DNA of 64,000 nucleotides. Source: Ustilago trichophora. Lineage: Eukaryota; Basidiomycota; Ustilaginomycetes; Ustilaginales; Ustilaginaceae. This document shows, piece by piece, positions 19,025 through 30,149 of the stretch. The position numbers and the translations under genes were made by a program. Location of the stretch: positions 489,711 to 553,710 of the forward strand of contig OOIN01000033.1 of the NCBI GenBank assembly GCA_900323505.1, in the 5' to 3' direction. The first letter of the stretch is position 1; each line of letters starts with the position of its first letter. The notes below the pieces were generated by a model that searched no databases, was not told where the DNA came from, and worked only from the letters and a program-made list of their open reading frames with translations.

Positions 19025-20163
19025 GATGGGGGGGTGGCACAATGCAGGGTCTCGCTTCGATTTGCCGATGCGATGAAGAGTTGAGACGATGGCAGTGGTG
19101 GGAGGTGGGATGGATGAAGGATGTGGTAGGGACGATAGAAAGCGCTATCTCAATCTGTAGAGTCTTTTTAGAGGCAAGACGCACAAGCATGCAGGCGTGT
19201 ACAGTAAGTAGCTGGGCGCCGTGGGTTAGAAGCGTTCGGGGACCTGAAATGAGGTCGAAGCTGACGGTCAGTTCACATCCTACTACCAAGCTGCAGGAAG
19301 CTTTGGCTACTTTTTAAGCCAGAGATGCGCTGCCCTTGCACAAGCGGAGTTGAGCTTCCGTATGTCCAGGTGCAGATGCACCCCTTTCAAAGTCGCCGTA
19401 GGAGACCCGAGGTAGTTACAGCGTAGAAGCTCACGAAACCTTTTGTTTTTTCTATCCTCCACTTTCTTCCTGGCTCTACCCTTACCCTTACGATTGGCAC
19501 TGACTTGGCTCTCATTGGCCTACTGTTGCGCTCTAGCCGTGTTCGGAGTGCACGAGCCCTGTGATGGCTAGTCCTTCCCATATGGTCATTCAGCAAGAGA
19601 GATGGGCTAAATGGGCTAAGCAAAGGAGTTCAGGGGCTCGAGCCATAGAAGCCCAGAAAAGCAAAAAGCGAAAAGCGAAAAGCGAAAGCGAGAAAAAAGA
19701 GCCCCTTTTCTTTGTTTGACAGCTGCAGGTGTTGTACCACTTTCCCTTTTTGGATTTCAAGCACTAGACCAGTGTCAACCCCTGAATGGACCGTGGTTAA
19801 TACAGTGTTACATTCTTGATTCGCGTGTTGGTGTCTGCACAGCCATCACGTGGATTCTAATTGCATTATGTAAGTGTGACATATCAGAAGCAAATCGGCT
19901 CCGTCAATCGAGAAGAAAGAGGACAAGGTCTCTGGTAAAAATGTGAGGAGTTGGTGATACTCCTAACCCCCTCCTCGTCCTACTCTACTCCACCTTCTGG
20001 ATCACGTTTCGACCATCTCTATCGCATTAAGCAACGTCACAACGGACGTTTATCACCGGAAGACATCTCACGCCGGCGCATCTAGTTGGATCGAGCGCAT
20101 CGCATTACACTCCAACTCGGCTTGTTCAACCAGATTTGAACGTGCGATACATCTTTTTTTATC
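19025..20163. other. Divergent intergenic region between the GH17 gene and uS11m
   Basis: No gene is supported. A short GCGAAAA-type tandem run lies near 19657-19696. The final ~200 bp is likely the promoter and leader of the mitochondrial ribosomal protein gene. Confidence 0.4.
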
Positions 20164-21048
20164 ATGCTTCGCCAAATCACAAGACAGTTGACACCCGCGT
20201 TACGGGCCATGGTCGCCGCCGAGTCATCTTGGACTCATACTTGCACCTCTATTGCTCGTGCTGCTCCCTTTGCACAGACTCGAACATTCGCCTCTTCGTC
20301 ATCGACACGTAATAGCGAATCCGACAAGTCCCCATCGACTCAGCATCTCGAATCGCAAGCCTCTGGCCAACCTACCACCTCCCCCGATTCCACTGGGAGC
20401 AGTACTGTTTCTGAAGCACTCCAGCGCGAGCTTTCCTCCTCTTCCGCTTCTAACGATGCCGAGACTTCTGCCGCCACTTCTGGTCGTGCACCGGCTCCCT
20501 CGAATTTGGACGACATCCTAGACTCCGTCTCTGGTGCCATCTCCCCGCTTCCCGGCGCTGAAGCCTCCACTGACGATGTCACCTCCACCAACAGCTTCCG
20601 CGAATCTCGCACCTCCCCCATTCTTCGTGGCGCCTCGGCATCTCGCTACTCACCGGCCCTCTTCCATTCGTCCTCAACCCAACCCCATCGCCTCTTTGTA
20701 AACTCTTCGCGCAACAATACCATCCTCACCCTCACCTCTCCTTCCGGTGATCCCTTGGCTTCGGCCTCCGGTGGAAGTGTCGGATTCAAGAAGTCCGCCA
20801 GGTCCGGTTACGAGGCCGGTTACAGGGCGGCTTTCTCCATGTTTGGCAAGATCAACGAGTTCAAGGACGCCTGGAGGATCAGTCACCTGGAGGTGCTGTG
20901 GAACGGGTTTGGTCAGGGTAGGGAGGCAGTTTACAGGGCTTTGTTGGCAGGAGAGGGTCAGGGGACAAAAAATTTGATCAGCAAGATGACCGACAAGACT
21001 CCAGTCAAGATCGGTGGTGTTAGGCCCAAGAAGCGCAGGATGTTGTAA
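20164..21048 (+). CDS. Mitochondrial small-subunit ribosomal protein uS11m
   Basis: The product is 294 aa. The first ~45 residues are Arg/Ser/Ala-rich with almost no acids (MLRQITRQLTPALR...), a typical mitochondrial presequence. A long Ser/Thr-rich disordered section follows. The C-terminal ~105 residues are the uS11 fold: LFVNSSRNNTILTLT, then SVGFKKSARSGYEAGYRAA, the GREAVYRALL helix region and the basic ending GGVRPKKRRML. uS11m (Mrps18 in yeast) lines the mRNA exit region of the mitoribosome. The extended low-complexity middle makes it longer than the yeast protein. The ATG at 20164 is the only start that yields the presequence. Confidence 0.88.
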   Translation: MLRQITRQLTPALRAMVAAESSWTHTCTSIARAAPFAQTRTFASSSSTRNSESDKSPSTQHLESQASGQPTTSPDSTGSSTVSEALQRELSSSSASNDAETSAATSGRAPAPSNLDDILDSVSGAISPLPGAEASTDDVTSTNSFRESRTSPILRGASASRYSPALFHSSSTQPHRLFVNSSRNNTILTLTSPSGDPLASASGGSVGFKKSARSGYEAGYRAAFSMFGKINEFKDAWRISHLEVLWNGFGQGREAVYRALLAGEGQGTKNLISKMTDKTPVKIGGVRPKKRRML

Positions 21049-21589
21049 GAGAGCCTTGCCCCCGGAAGGCATTCCGTGCAGGTCTGCAACTTTGCTTTGT
21101 GACCAACTGTGCTTCCACAAAATCCTATTCTTAGCGAGCATGTTCGCGATGCAGCTCCGTGTGCTGTAGCTTTGGATTGTCATCCTCTTTTCACGTTTCT
21201 TCTCCATCATCATCATCATGTACTTTTATTCTCCTTTTCCAAAAAAAATACAATCGCTTTGCACCGCTGTAGACTTTTGACTGGCCTTGGAAGTTGTTGA
21301 GCGGATGAACTTATGCTTGACTGTGAATCGGTTGCGATGGCTTGCGATCGAGCAAAAATGCAGAATGGCGAGATAAAAGGCTGACCCACGATGCCTACCA
21401 ATCGGGGGCGATTTCTCTCCCGATACTCTTCCCGTCCAAAGCTGCACGCACAGACCCCACAACACAACACCTTCTTGTCCACTTTGTCCTCCCATCCTTT
21501 CCCCTACCCTTCCCATCACCATCCGACCCACATCTCGAAGCTTTCCCCTTCCAAGTCAACCAAGGTGTAAAAAGGGTTGGGGATTCAAG
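21049..21589. other. Intergenic between uS11m and the TMEM19-like gene
   Basis: It holds the 3' region of uS11m and a pyrimidine-rich leader for the next gene (CCTTTCCCCTACCCTTCCC-like around 21495-21520). No gene is seen. Confidence 0.4.
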
Positions 21590-22585
21590 ATGTCGGAAAT
21601 CTACCCGATTTCGCTGGTGATTGCTGGGTATCTTGGTTATTCTGGCTATGGTAAAGGGTCTCTTTCGCTTGATGGAGCGATGACTGCTTCTGCTGTGGGG
21701 TATGCTACGATGGCGAATCCGTTTGTTGGGTATGGGTTGACATTGATCACGTTTTATTTGACCGGGTCAAAGGCTACCAAATTCAAAGCTTCTGTCAAGG
21801 CTCAGTTGGAAACGCATGCAACAATCGAACCTTTGGATTCCACTCCAGATGAAAAGAAAGGCGTCAAGAAAAGAGATACCACTTCGGGCAATAGAAACGC
21901 AATCCAGGTGCTTTGCAATAGTGCTACTGCTGTAGTCGCATGTATCGCGTTTAGAGTGCTTAATCGAGGAAGGGCTGATGTGGATCCAATGGGAAAAGTG
22001 GTGTTGAAGGTAATAGCAGGTGTAAGGGTGTCGAATTTAATGTTGACCTTGATAGTAGGAGGACATTATGCGGCTTGTATGGGAGATACATTGGCATCTG
22101 AACTAGGCATTCTTTCCAAATCTCAACCCCGACTCATCACTTCACCCTGGAAAATCGTTCCCAAGGGTACAAACGGTGGAATCTCTCCCCTCGGTCTTAT
22201 CGTTTCTGCCTTGGGTGGAACCTTGATCGGTGTCATCCAAACACTTTGCCTCCTGATCCACTACCAGTCTATCAACCAATCCCAACTCAACTCGTCCGAA
22301 AAACATGCCAAGCTCATTGCCCTCCTCACCGCTTCCGGTCTCTTTGGCTCGCTAATGGATAGCCTATTAGGTGCAACTCTTCAACAAACCCTCTACAATA
22401 ACAAGAGTAAAAAGGTCTTGGTGGGTACAGTCATAGACGTGATAGATGGCAAAAACAAGCAAGACGTCAACGCTCAATGGGTCAAAGTAACCGGTTGGAA
22501 CGTTTTGGATAACAATGCGGTAAACTTTATAGCGAGTGCAATGACCGCTGTAGCGACAGCTTGGATCGGGTTAAAACTGTTCTAA
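21590..22585 (+). CDS. TMEM19 / DUF92-family integral membrane protein
   Basis: The product is a 331-aa multi-pass membrane protein. It shows the DUF92 layout: an N-terminal small-residue-rich segment (SLSLDGAMTASAVGYATM), LTLITFYLTGSKATKF, the conserved acidic GDTLASELGILSK, then GTNGGISPLGLIVSALGG and GLFGSLMDSLLGATLQ. TMEM19 proteins lack a settled function in fungi; plant relatives (VTE6) act as phytyl-phosphate kinases, so lipid-phosphate chemistry is possible but unproven. The ATG at 21590 follows an AAG context and begins MSEIYPISL. The convergent COG6 gene ends 129 bp downstream. Confidence 0.85.
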   Translation: MSEIYPISLVIAGYLGYSGYGKGSLSLDGAMTASAVGYATMANPFVGYGLTLITFYLTGSKATKFKASVKAQLETHATIEPLDSTPDEKKGVKKRDTTSGNRNAIQVLCNSATAVVACIAFRVLNRGRADVDPMGKVVLKVIAGVRVSNLMLTLIVGGHYAACMGDTLASELGILSKSQPRLITSPWKIVPKGTNGGISPLGLIVSALGGTLIGVIQTLCLLIHYQSINQSQLNSSEKHAKLIALLTASGLFGSLMDSLLGATLQQTLYNNKSKKVLVGTVIDVIDGKNKQDVNAQWVKVTGWNVLDNNAVNFIASAMTAVATAWIGLKLF

Positions 22586-22714
22586 CACCTAAGCTAGTCT
22601 CGAGAGATCAATCAACAACTTGCGAATCTTGAACTTTCTCAAGGAAAAAAAAGTATGTGACGCCTTGACATTACAACAACAAAAGAGCATAACAAGTAAA
22701 ACCAAACACCTGAA

Positions 22715-25057
22715 TTAAAGCCCGAGCAAAATCGCCACCTCCTCAGGCCTCCTCTTGACCATCTCTCCATCATCCACCACTTGATAACCACTTGACTCGT
22801 CCAAGACCTCGGCGACGATCTGTGCATAACTCTCTGTTAAACCCCTCAACGCTGTACTATGCACATTTTGTCTGGCAGTGGGACTCACCAATCGATCCAA
22901 ATCCTTAGGCGTCAAAAGATCGTCTTGACTTAAACACTGCTCGAACCTCTCGAAAGCCGATACAACCTCTTTTTGCGATGCACCTGGGATGCTCGACAAT
23001 GGTGTGTTTGAACCTTTTGCCCTAATTGCGGATAGGATAGAACCGAGACCGGATTTGGAGACAAGATTCAAAGTATGTACTTTTGAAACTTGCAACAGGG
23101 TACTATCCAGCGCACTACGCAGCTGCAAAGTTTTCCAGCCAGCAAAGGTATAAGGACTCAAGGTGGATAGGAGCGAATCGATACAGTTGCAGGTAAAGAT
23201 GAGAGATTCCCATTGTGCACTTGCCTCTGTACGTGATCGTGGTCGCTTTGAAACGTGTAGTGTTGCCATACGTTCCACCATCTTGAGGAGCGGATCGACA
23301 AGTTGGATCAGAACAAAGTCAAAGTTGCTCAGCGATGCAACAACTTGCTCTCGAACCGGTGGGTGAGAATTTGCATCCGTCGATTGGGGGGAAGCATCTT
23401 CGCTAAGCGATCGCGAAAATTCGCTCATGAGCTCCTTCAAAGTCGCCAGGGTAGCAGAGAGTGGGGCAGGTAAGGAAAGATCAGGATCAGGCAATCCATC
23501 GTATCTCTCGATACCCTTGGACTGACGTTGTACCGTCTCGGCAAATGCGGCTACTGCTTGATCGGAGAGTTCGCCCAGGGTTTTACTGAGTGTAGCGCGG
23601 GATCCGATGGTTTTCTGCATGGTGGAACGGTAGAAGTGGACAAGATGGGCAAGACGGTAGGATGTGACGCTGCCTTCTTGGGAACGCAACGTCTGCTGGA
23701 TGCGAAGTTTGAGTGGACGACAGCAGCCGTCGAGGTTGGAATTTAGGACCTCACGGACGAGTGCTTCTCCAGGACCCAAACGGAGCGAGTCCGGATCGGA
23801 AGCTGTCAGATCGATGGATCCTTCCAATCCTCTTCGTCTTTGACCGATGCGTCGTCCTCCTTCGCCTTCTTTTTCGTCAAATAGAGCCGTAAGGAATTCG
23901 CGCTCCGAGGCAACAGTCTGATGGATCCACGCGAGCATGTCTCCGACGTATCGGATCGGATCGTGCGCATGCAACTCGATAGGCCCAGGAAGATAAGTCG
24001 GTGGACCGGCGCCCATTGTGAGCGCGGCCATAAAGGCGTTTGCAAGGATGGAGCTGCGAGTTTGGACCAACGTCGTCAATGCTGAACGCAGCAGGTCTTG
24101 GCGGGAACTCTTCAACCGACGTGTAGCTTCGCGCAAACTGGGGGATACTTCCAATCCTTCCTTGATGGGCTGTCGGAATTCGAACGAGCACCACTTGTAG
24201 AGCTTCTGATAGGCCTGATCGAGATCGTGAGCTGTGCAAGACATGATGTCGATACCTGCGCGTGTTCCACCACCTGCTGTAACCGAGGAGAAAGATGTGG
24301 AGGAGGTGGAAGGATTGTTGTTGTTGTTGGAGGATGGTATGGATTCGGATCCTTGAAGTAGGATTTGACATTCGGTGCGAATGCGATGGAGCTTGTCCAT
24401 GGTGGTAAATAGATCGTTGCCGACGCGGAGTTGGCGAGAGTAGATCGAGGCTCGTTCGGCGTCGGAGAGGGTGAAGCGGGTGAGAAAGAGGTTGGAGACT
24501 TGTACTTGGGTGAGAGCGGCAATTCGTTGACGTTCGAGACCTTCGGCATGCTCGACGAGGTAGCGACTGGATTGTTGGGCTGCTCGCAGCTTGTGCTGGA
24601 CGGCATGACACGAGGTGTGCATAGCAGCGACGTCGTTGGAGAGGCGGACGAGACCATCGTCGACGTTTTTGAGGAGAGAGATGATGTGGTCGGTGGCAGC
24701 GAGCATGCGTTGTCGAATGTCTTTGTCGAGGTCACGCCGCGCTCGAGCTGTGTCGACGAGCTGGAGAGGCTCTGTGTTGGTGGAGGAAGAAGAAGAGGCT
24801 TTGGCTTTTGTGGTGATGGAGGTATCGGTACCGGCGGTCGAGGTGGATGCAGCGGGATACATGTCAGCTAGAGTATTGAGCGCATTTTGAACATGTTTGG
24901 CGTCTTGTGGGCCCTGGAGGAGTACGGAACGGACGCGTGATGCGAGCGGACGTGTGACTGCAGACGTTGATGAGGAAGTGAAAGCATCGTTGGCAGAGAA
25001 GCGTGATGAAGGATCTGGATGGGGCGACAAGGCTTGGGTAGGCTGTATTGCAGCCAT
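22715..25057 (-). CDS. COG6: Conserved oligomeric Golgi complex subunit 6
   Basis: The product is 780 aa, a lobe B subunit of the COG tethering complex for retrograde transport within the Golgi. After a Ser/Thr-rich start come the helical COG6 N-terminal region (RARRDLDKDIRQRMLAATDH, LLKNVDDGLVRLSNDVAAMH) and FTLSDAERASIYSRQLRVG, then WCSFEFRQPIKEGLEVSPSL. Further on are PTYLPGPIELHAHDPIRYVG, DMLAWIHQTVASEREFL and a conserved helical C-terminal half ending EVAILLGL. These blocks are diagnostic of COG6. The frame is open to 25234, but the ATG at 25057 (MAAIQPTQ) is the first with a plausible start context. No intron is needed. Confidence 0.9.
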   Translation of the reverse strand: MAAIQPTQALSPHPDPSSRFSANDAFTSSSTSAVTRPLASRVRSVLLQGPQDAKHVQNALNTLADMYPAASTSTAGTDTSITTKAKASSSSSTNTEPLQLVDTARARRDLDKDIRQRMLAATDHIISLLKNVDDGLVRLSNDVAAMHTSCHAVQHKLRAAQQSSRYLVEHAEGLERQRIAALTQVQVSNLFLTRFTLSDAERASIYSRQLRVGNDLFTTMDKLHRIRTECQILLQGSESIPSSNNNNNPSTSSTSFSSVTAGGGTRAGIDIMSCTAHDLDQAYQKLYKWCSFEFRQPIKEGLEVSPSLREATRRLKSSRQDLLRSALTTLVQTRSSILANAFMAALTMGAGPPTYLPGPIELHAHDPIRYVGDMLAWIHQTVASEREFLTALFDEKEGEGGRRIGQRRRGLEGSIDLTASDPDSLRLGPGEALVREVLNSNLDGCCRPLKLRIQQTLRSQEGSVTSYRLAHLVHFYRSTMQKTIGSRATLSKTLGELSDQAVAAFAETVQRQSKGIERYDGLPDPDLSLPAPLSATLATLKELMSEFSRSLSEDASPQSTDANSHPPVREQVVASLSNFDFVLIQLVDPLLKMVERMATLHVSKRPRSRTEASAQWESLIFTCNCIDSLLSTLSPYTFAGWKTLQLRSALDSTLLQVSKVHTLNLVSKSGLGSILSAIRAKGSNTPLSSIPGASQKEVVSAFERFEQCLSQDDLLTPKDLDRLVSPTARQNVHSTALRGLTESYAQIVAEVLDESSGYQVVDDGEMVKRRPEEVAILLGL

Positions 25058-26432
25058 CTTGGCGGAATGACGTATGGAGTGCGAAAAGTGTTGATGTGTT
25101 AGTGTGTCGAAGCTTGATTGTGAGCTGCAAGAAGGTATGGATTGTGATTTCGGTGTCAGGGTCTTGCAAGGTCCAATCTTTGTGGCCGGGAGATGCTTCC
25201 CCCGATCGATTTGATGGGCAAGAAAAACACGCACGAGAAATGAAGATTGCCAGCCGTACTTTCGGCCAAGACCGAATTGATGTTAAAGCTTCGTTGAATT
25301 TTCCGCGGTAACCATTTCAGCATAAACGGATGCTTTGCTGACGGTGATTGGCCCCACCGAAGGATAGCTGCAGGGACCACCGGCAATTCTTTGATCACGC
25401 CATAGTTCCATTTGGTGTAGCGCGTGGCAAAGGATGGGAGGGAGGAAGGATGAGGAGGGTAGCCAATGGTGGTGGTAATTTTGGTCGGTCATGTTTGAGA
25501 GGACCAATGAGGCTTTGAGTAGAGAATCGAGATGTGCAAAGCCGATTGTAGATGGACCAATCGTGTGATTGTTCAAGACAAGACGCTGGCCCCGAGGCAT
25601 TGGTAGTGGTACTGTTTCTTGACATGGCAGCAGTTGGGCGGTTATCAAGCCGGCTACTGAGTGGATCCGATTTCTGACGCTTTGTACAACACACACTGTT
25701 GGACAAGCGAAGCTGTTCCTGATGTGATCACGAGTGTAAGATTCAGGTGGCTTGGAAGCATCCATGAGAGTTTCAAGCCAAAAACGGCGGTTTGACCGAC
25801 ATACAAACAGTTGAGAATTCGAAATTGCTACCAAAGCCGAAATTGAAAATTGAATTGGAAAATAGGAAATGCACATTGCTGCACTCGAGCGCAGTTTGGA
25901 AAACATTCGGAGAGATTCCTGCCATGAATTTCTCTCACCTTGACCAAGACTTTGTTGTTGCTTTGCTTAAGGGAGCTGTTGACTCGATTACTGTCAGCAC
26001 CATTTTCGAGATGTATAACAGATTAGCTGCTCAGACAGACATACACCGACTTTTGGATCGCTTTGTCCACCAATTTTTCCAAGCAAGATTTGGTTGGTGA
26101 GGAAGCCAAAGCGGCAATCGAATCGGCGGTTGCGGAGGCAAGCAGCGAGGTGTTGAGCCAACGGAGCGGAGTGTGAGAGTTTACCGTTCGGAAGAGAGTG
26201 ATGCGAACCAAAGGCTCTGAGCGGTCTGCATCGCATATTGGAGAAAAACGAGAAAGCTTGGTTAAGCGAGAATGTGCAAGCGAATTTCTTGGCTCTGCTC
26301 TCCGCCTCAAGCCAGAGTTGTCAACTCAACAGTCGACATTCGCACTCCATGGGCTAACACACGGCATTTCAAACGCCGACGAGTTGCGATATCGCATGTT
26401 GATCATTCTTGCGTGTCCAATAGATTCAACCA

Positions 26433-26459
26433 GATGATGATGATGATGATGATGATGAT
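26433..26459 (+). repeat. GAT microsatellite
   Basis: About nine uninterrupted GAT units, ending at ATGATCATGAGG. Confidence 0.8.
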
Positions 26460-26832
26460 CATGAGGAGGAGCTGTGTGCGAATGATAAAGCAGCGTTTGA
26501 GTCAAGTGTGCAAGATCGGAGATAGCAACCCAAATAAGCTACAAAGCACAATAGAGCAACAAGAGACACACGGCTTCCACATACGATTCATCAAAGCTTG
26601 TCTTGTAGCAAAGAGAGAGAGAGAGAGGCAAGGTCGATGTTATCCGATGGGCCGCTATCACCGATGACATTGGATGATTGATAGGAATGGATAGATAGTA
26701 GGGGGGGTGTGGAGTACAAAGTGGGGTCACGCTGGTTGCCATCAGCCATGATTGATTCCAGTTCGGCTGTTTTCCCGTATGATGTTCAGACACCACAAGA
26801 TAAGTGAGGATGCGGGGGGGTTACAGTAGTAG

Positions 26833-26865
26833 TACTGTACTGTACTGTACTGTACTGTACTGTAC
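26833..26865 (+). repeat. TACTG pentanucleotide repeat
   Basis: Six to seven TACTG units. The unit pairs with itself (GTAC core), so the tract is partly palindromic. Confidence 0.8.
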
Positions 26866-27624
26866 AACAGCATGAAGATGGATAAGATGCGTGATTGATA
26901 CTGTACTACTCTTGTCGTTCAAGCTGACATCGGAAAAGACCCTCCCGACCTCGGTTGGAGCTCAGGTTGATTCAGGTCCAGACGCCTCGATATCACGTTG
27001 ATCTCTGCTGCTGCCCTTCCATCGCATTTCATAGCTTCTTGATATCAGAACTCTTCTCCATGTCTAGCTCTGTAGGACTGAGCAAGTTGTTTCTCCAACG
27101 AACAAAGTACAGCTCTACAGTAAAGGACTGATTGATTGCGTGCGTGCGTACATCCTATACTCTAGGTGCTTGCAGCTCTGGAGAGCGGGGACACAATGCA
27201 CACATCTGCATCAACGCGCAGAACCACTGTCAACCTGCGATTCATGCCTCGACTTTGGCTTCAAATTGATTTTATTTCTTTTCTTTTTCTTCGCTTAAAC
27301 CAGCTGTCAAAATAGGCACTTTCGCCGTCACACGACTCTTTTTCTTTCTTTGTCATTTCGTGGGTGGGTTAGACACCAAAAGGCGGGCTAGATCCTCATT
27401 CCTCTCCTATCCTCTCCCCTCCCACTCATACAGTATGTTGCCAGCGGCTCTTCTCGCCTGTTCTTTCAAAAGTCGGCAATCCAACCCTTCGCAGCCTCTA
27501 CACCGTAGCCTCGTTTCAGTTTTGCCTGCTTTTTTCTTTTTTCCTTTTTTCCTTCGTGTGGCAAACGAGTGACCATGCTGCTTTGGCCTTTGCACTGCAG
27601 CAGAATGCTTCTCTCTCTACCTCC

Positions 27625-27652
27625 CTCTCTCTCTCTCTCTCGCTCTCTCTCT
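27625..27652 (+). repeat. CT dinucleotide tract
   Basis: A CT run with a single G interruption, followed by CTGTCTGTCTG, upstream of the peptide transporter. Confidence 0.75.
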
Positions 27653-28041
27653 GTCTGTCTGCCTGGCGCTCATCTGCAATGACAACCAACGCGTGGCGTG
27701 GTCAACACTGCTGAGCATCTGTATTGAAGCCAAAGAAGGGAGGAAAAAAAAAAAGATTAGGGTTCCAAGACCGTCCCTCGTCCTTATCGAGCAAGTCGCT
27801 TGCAACTCACCCTGTGGCATGGGCGCGGACCTGCATCTGATCCCAACTTTTGCCATGCCATGCCATGCTCTCTTGCTCTTGCTCTTGCTTCTGCCGCTCA
27901 CCTTTCCAGACAAAGGCCCACACAATGCGGATGAATGAGCAGCCAAATGAGCCAATCACAGTACTCACTGTGCCACTGTCGCGCTTGCGTGCTTGCTTTT
28001 CATTCGCTCCCCTCTGTCCTTCATATCAGACCCTCCTCGTC

Positions 28042-28102
28042 CCTCCTCCTCCTCCTCCTCCTCCTCCTCCTCCTCTTCTCCTCCTCCTCCTCTTCTTCTC
28101 AG
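28042..28102 (+). repeat. CTC trinucleotide tract in the PTR2 leader
   Basis: About twenty CTC/CCT units with small interruptions, ending ~140 bp before the transporter start codon. Pyrimidine-rich leaders of this kind are common before strongly expressed fungal genes. Confidence 0.75.
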
Positions 28103-28238
28103 CCGTCGGTTATAAGTCTTGCCTCGTCCATCTTTCTCCATCTTTCTCATCCATCAACCTTTCCCCCTCCCCCTTTCCTTTCCCTCTCCGCGTCCGTTCC
28201 TCGGGATCATCCCGTTTCCCTCTTGGACATTGCCCAAC

Positions 28239-30149
28239 ATGCCTGCCGACATTCAGGACAACGCCGTTGCTGGCCACGCCGAGGCCCAGAACCACATTTA
28301 CGAGGCCGACGTCAAGATGCACGCTGGCAAGAACGACGTTCATCCCGTCGGTCACCTCGAGCACGGCGTCTCTGCCAACGTTCAAGTCACTGACGATGAC
28401 TTTGTCGCCCCCACCGAGCAAGAGCTCTCCTCCCTTCGTCGTGTTCCCGAGAAGCTTCCCTGGACCACTTACGCCATTGCCTTCTGCGAGTTGGCTGAGC
28501 GTTTCTCCTACTACGGTTGTGTTCAGGTCTTCCAGAACTTTATCCAGCAGCCTCGTCCCGCCAACAGCCGTACCGGTGCCGGTGGTGCCAACAACCAGTC
28601 TGGTGCCCTCGACGAGGGTCAACGCGCTGCCACCGGTCTCACCACCTTCAACTCGTTCTGGGTCTACTGCATGCCTTTGCTCGGTGCTTACCTCGCTGAT
28701 ACTCGCTGGGGTCGTTTCAAGACGATTTGCATCGCCGTCGCTATTGCCATGGTCGGTCACGTTCTTCTCGTCATTTCTGCCGTCCCCACCGTCCTCGACA
28801 ATCAGGACGGTGCCATGGCTTGCTTTGTTATCGCCATCATCATCATGGGCGTCGGCACAGGCTGGTTCAAATCCACCATCTCCCCCTTGATTGCCGAGCA
28901 GGTCAAGGGCACCAAGCAGTCCGTTCAGACCCTCAAGACGGGCGAGCGCGTCATTGTCGACCCCGTCTTGACCATCTCGCGTATCTTTATGTACTTTTAC
29001 CTCTTCATCAACATTGGTGCTCTCGGTGGTCAGCTCGGCATGTCGTTCGCCGAAAAGTACTACGGTTTCTGGCTCGCCTACTTGCTCCCCACCGTCGTCT
29101 TTGCTCTTTGCATTCCCGTCCTCCTCTTTGGCAGCAAGTACTACGTCAAGACTCCTCCCTCTGGATCCGTTCTTGCCGAGTGCATGCGTCTCTGGAGGTA
29201 CGCCGCCAAGGGTCGCTGGTCTGCCAACCCCGTCACCTTGATCAAGAACATGCGCGCCGACGACTTCTGGGAGAGCGTCAAGCCTTCCAAGCACGCTGCT
29301 GGTGACAAGCCCAAGTGGATGACTTTCGACGATGCTTGGGTTGACGAGGTTCGCCGTGGTTTCAAGGCCTGCACTGTCTTCCTCTGGTTCCCCCTCTACT
29401 GGCTCACTTACAACCAGATTACCAACAACCTTATCTCCCAGGCTGCCACCATGCAGGTCAACGGTCTTCCCAACGAGGTCGTCTCGAACTTGGACCCCTT
29501 CGTCCTTGTCATCCTCATCCCCGTCTTCGACTTGTTCCTCTACCCCGCTCTCCGCAAGGCTGGTATCAACTTTACCCCCTTGAAGAAGATCGCTCTCGGA
29601 TTCCTCACTGGTGCTCTTGCCATGGTCTGGGCCGCTGTCGTTCAGCACTACATTTACAAGAAGTCGCAGTGTGGCAAGAACGCCTCTTCGTGCTACGACA
29701 TCAACGGCGATGGCTTTGCTGACCCCATGGCTACTGGCAAAGAGGCCACTGCCGTCTACATCCCTGCCCCCATCAACGTTTGGGTTCAGTCGGGTTCCTA
29801 CATCCTCATTGCCATCTCCGAGATTCTCGCCTCCATCACCGGTCTCGAGTACGCTTTCTCCAAGGCTCCCAAGTCGATGCGTTCGCTCGTCATGTCGATC
29901 TTCCTCTTCACCTCGGCCATCTCTTCGGCTCTTCAGCAGGCTTTCATCGCCCTCTCCGAGGACCCCAACCTGGTCTGGTCTTACACTGTCTTTGGCTGCA
30001 TCGCCTTTGCAGGCTTCATCGGCTTCTCCATCTCGTTCAGGAAGCTCGACGCCGAAGAGGATGCCCTCAACCAGCTCGACGCCGGAAAGGTTCGTGAGGC
30101 CGAGACTTCGGAAGCCGGCCACGACTCTGAGAAGGCTCTTGCCCCTTGA
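28239..30149 (+). CDS. PTR2: Proton-coupled di/tripeptide transporter, POT/PTR2 family
   Basis: The product is a 636-aa, roughly 12-helix plasma-membrane symporter taking up di- and tripeptides. PTR2 hallmarks are present: FCELAERFSYYG with the H+-coupling Glu/Arg motif near residues 85-97, MPLLGAYLADTRWGRFKT, IMGVGTGWFKSTISPLIAEQ, and the second signature FYLFINIGALGGQLG. A long fungal-type insert (residues about 310-390) precedes the second half. The frame is open from 28119, but MPADIQDN at 28239 is the natural start. Codon use is strongly C-ending and uniform, suggesting high expression; this also creates a 704-codon antisense open frame that I treat as an artefact. Confidence 0.92.
   Translation: MPADIQDNAVAGHAEAQNHIYEADVKMHAGKNDVHPVGHLEHGVSANVQVTDDDFVAPTEQELSSLRRVPEKLPWTTYAIAFCELAERFSYYGCVQVFQNFIQQPRPANSRTGAGGANNQSGALDEGQRAATGLTTFNSFWVYCMPLLGAYLADTRWGRFKTICIAVAIAMVGHVLLVISAVPTVLDNQDGAMACFVIAIIIMGVGTGWFKSTISPLIAEQVKGTKQSVQTLKTGERVIVDPVLTISRIFMYFYLFINIGALGGQLGMSFAEKYYGFWLAYLLPTVVFALCIPVLLFGSKYYVKTPPSGSVLAECMRLWRYAAKGRWSANPVTLIKNMRADDFWESVKPSKHAAGDKPKWMTFDDAWVDEVRRGFKACTVFLWFPLYWLTYNQITNNLISQAATMQVNGLPNEVVSNLDPFVLVILIPVFDLFLYPALRKAGINFTPLKKIALGFLTGALAMVWAAVVQHYIYKKSQCGKNASSCYDINGDGFADPMATGKEATAVYIPAPINVWVQSGSYILIAISEILASITGLEYAFSKAPKSMRSLVMSIFLFTSAISSALQQAFIALSEDPNLVWSYTVFGCIAFAGFIGFSISFRKLDAEEDALNQLDAGKVREAETSEAGHDSEKALAP

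Larger units (their letters stand above)
25058..28238. other. Long (3.2 kb) intergenic region upstream of the peptide transporter
   Basis: No gene is supported. A 207-codon minus frame (25283-25906) and a 102-codon plus frame (25792-26100) lack recognisable features. The region is rich in simple repeats: GAT, a TACTG pentamer run, CT and CTC runs. The right ~900 bp, with strong pyrimidine tracts, is likely the promoter and leader of the transporter gene. Confidence 0.45.

Noticed and set aside
25283..25906. 207-codon minus-strand frame upstream of COG6
   Set aside because: No domain, no splice-supported extension, first ATG well inside; composition not like neighbouring genes.
25792..26100. 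102-codon plus-strand frame
   Set aside because: Begins with a plausible protein-like stretch but overlaps an opposite frame of equal quality and has no recognisable motif or start.
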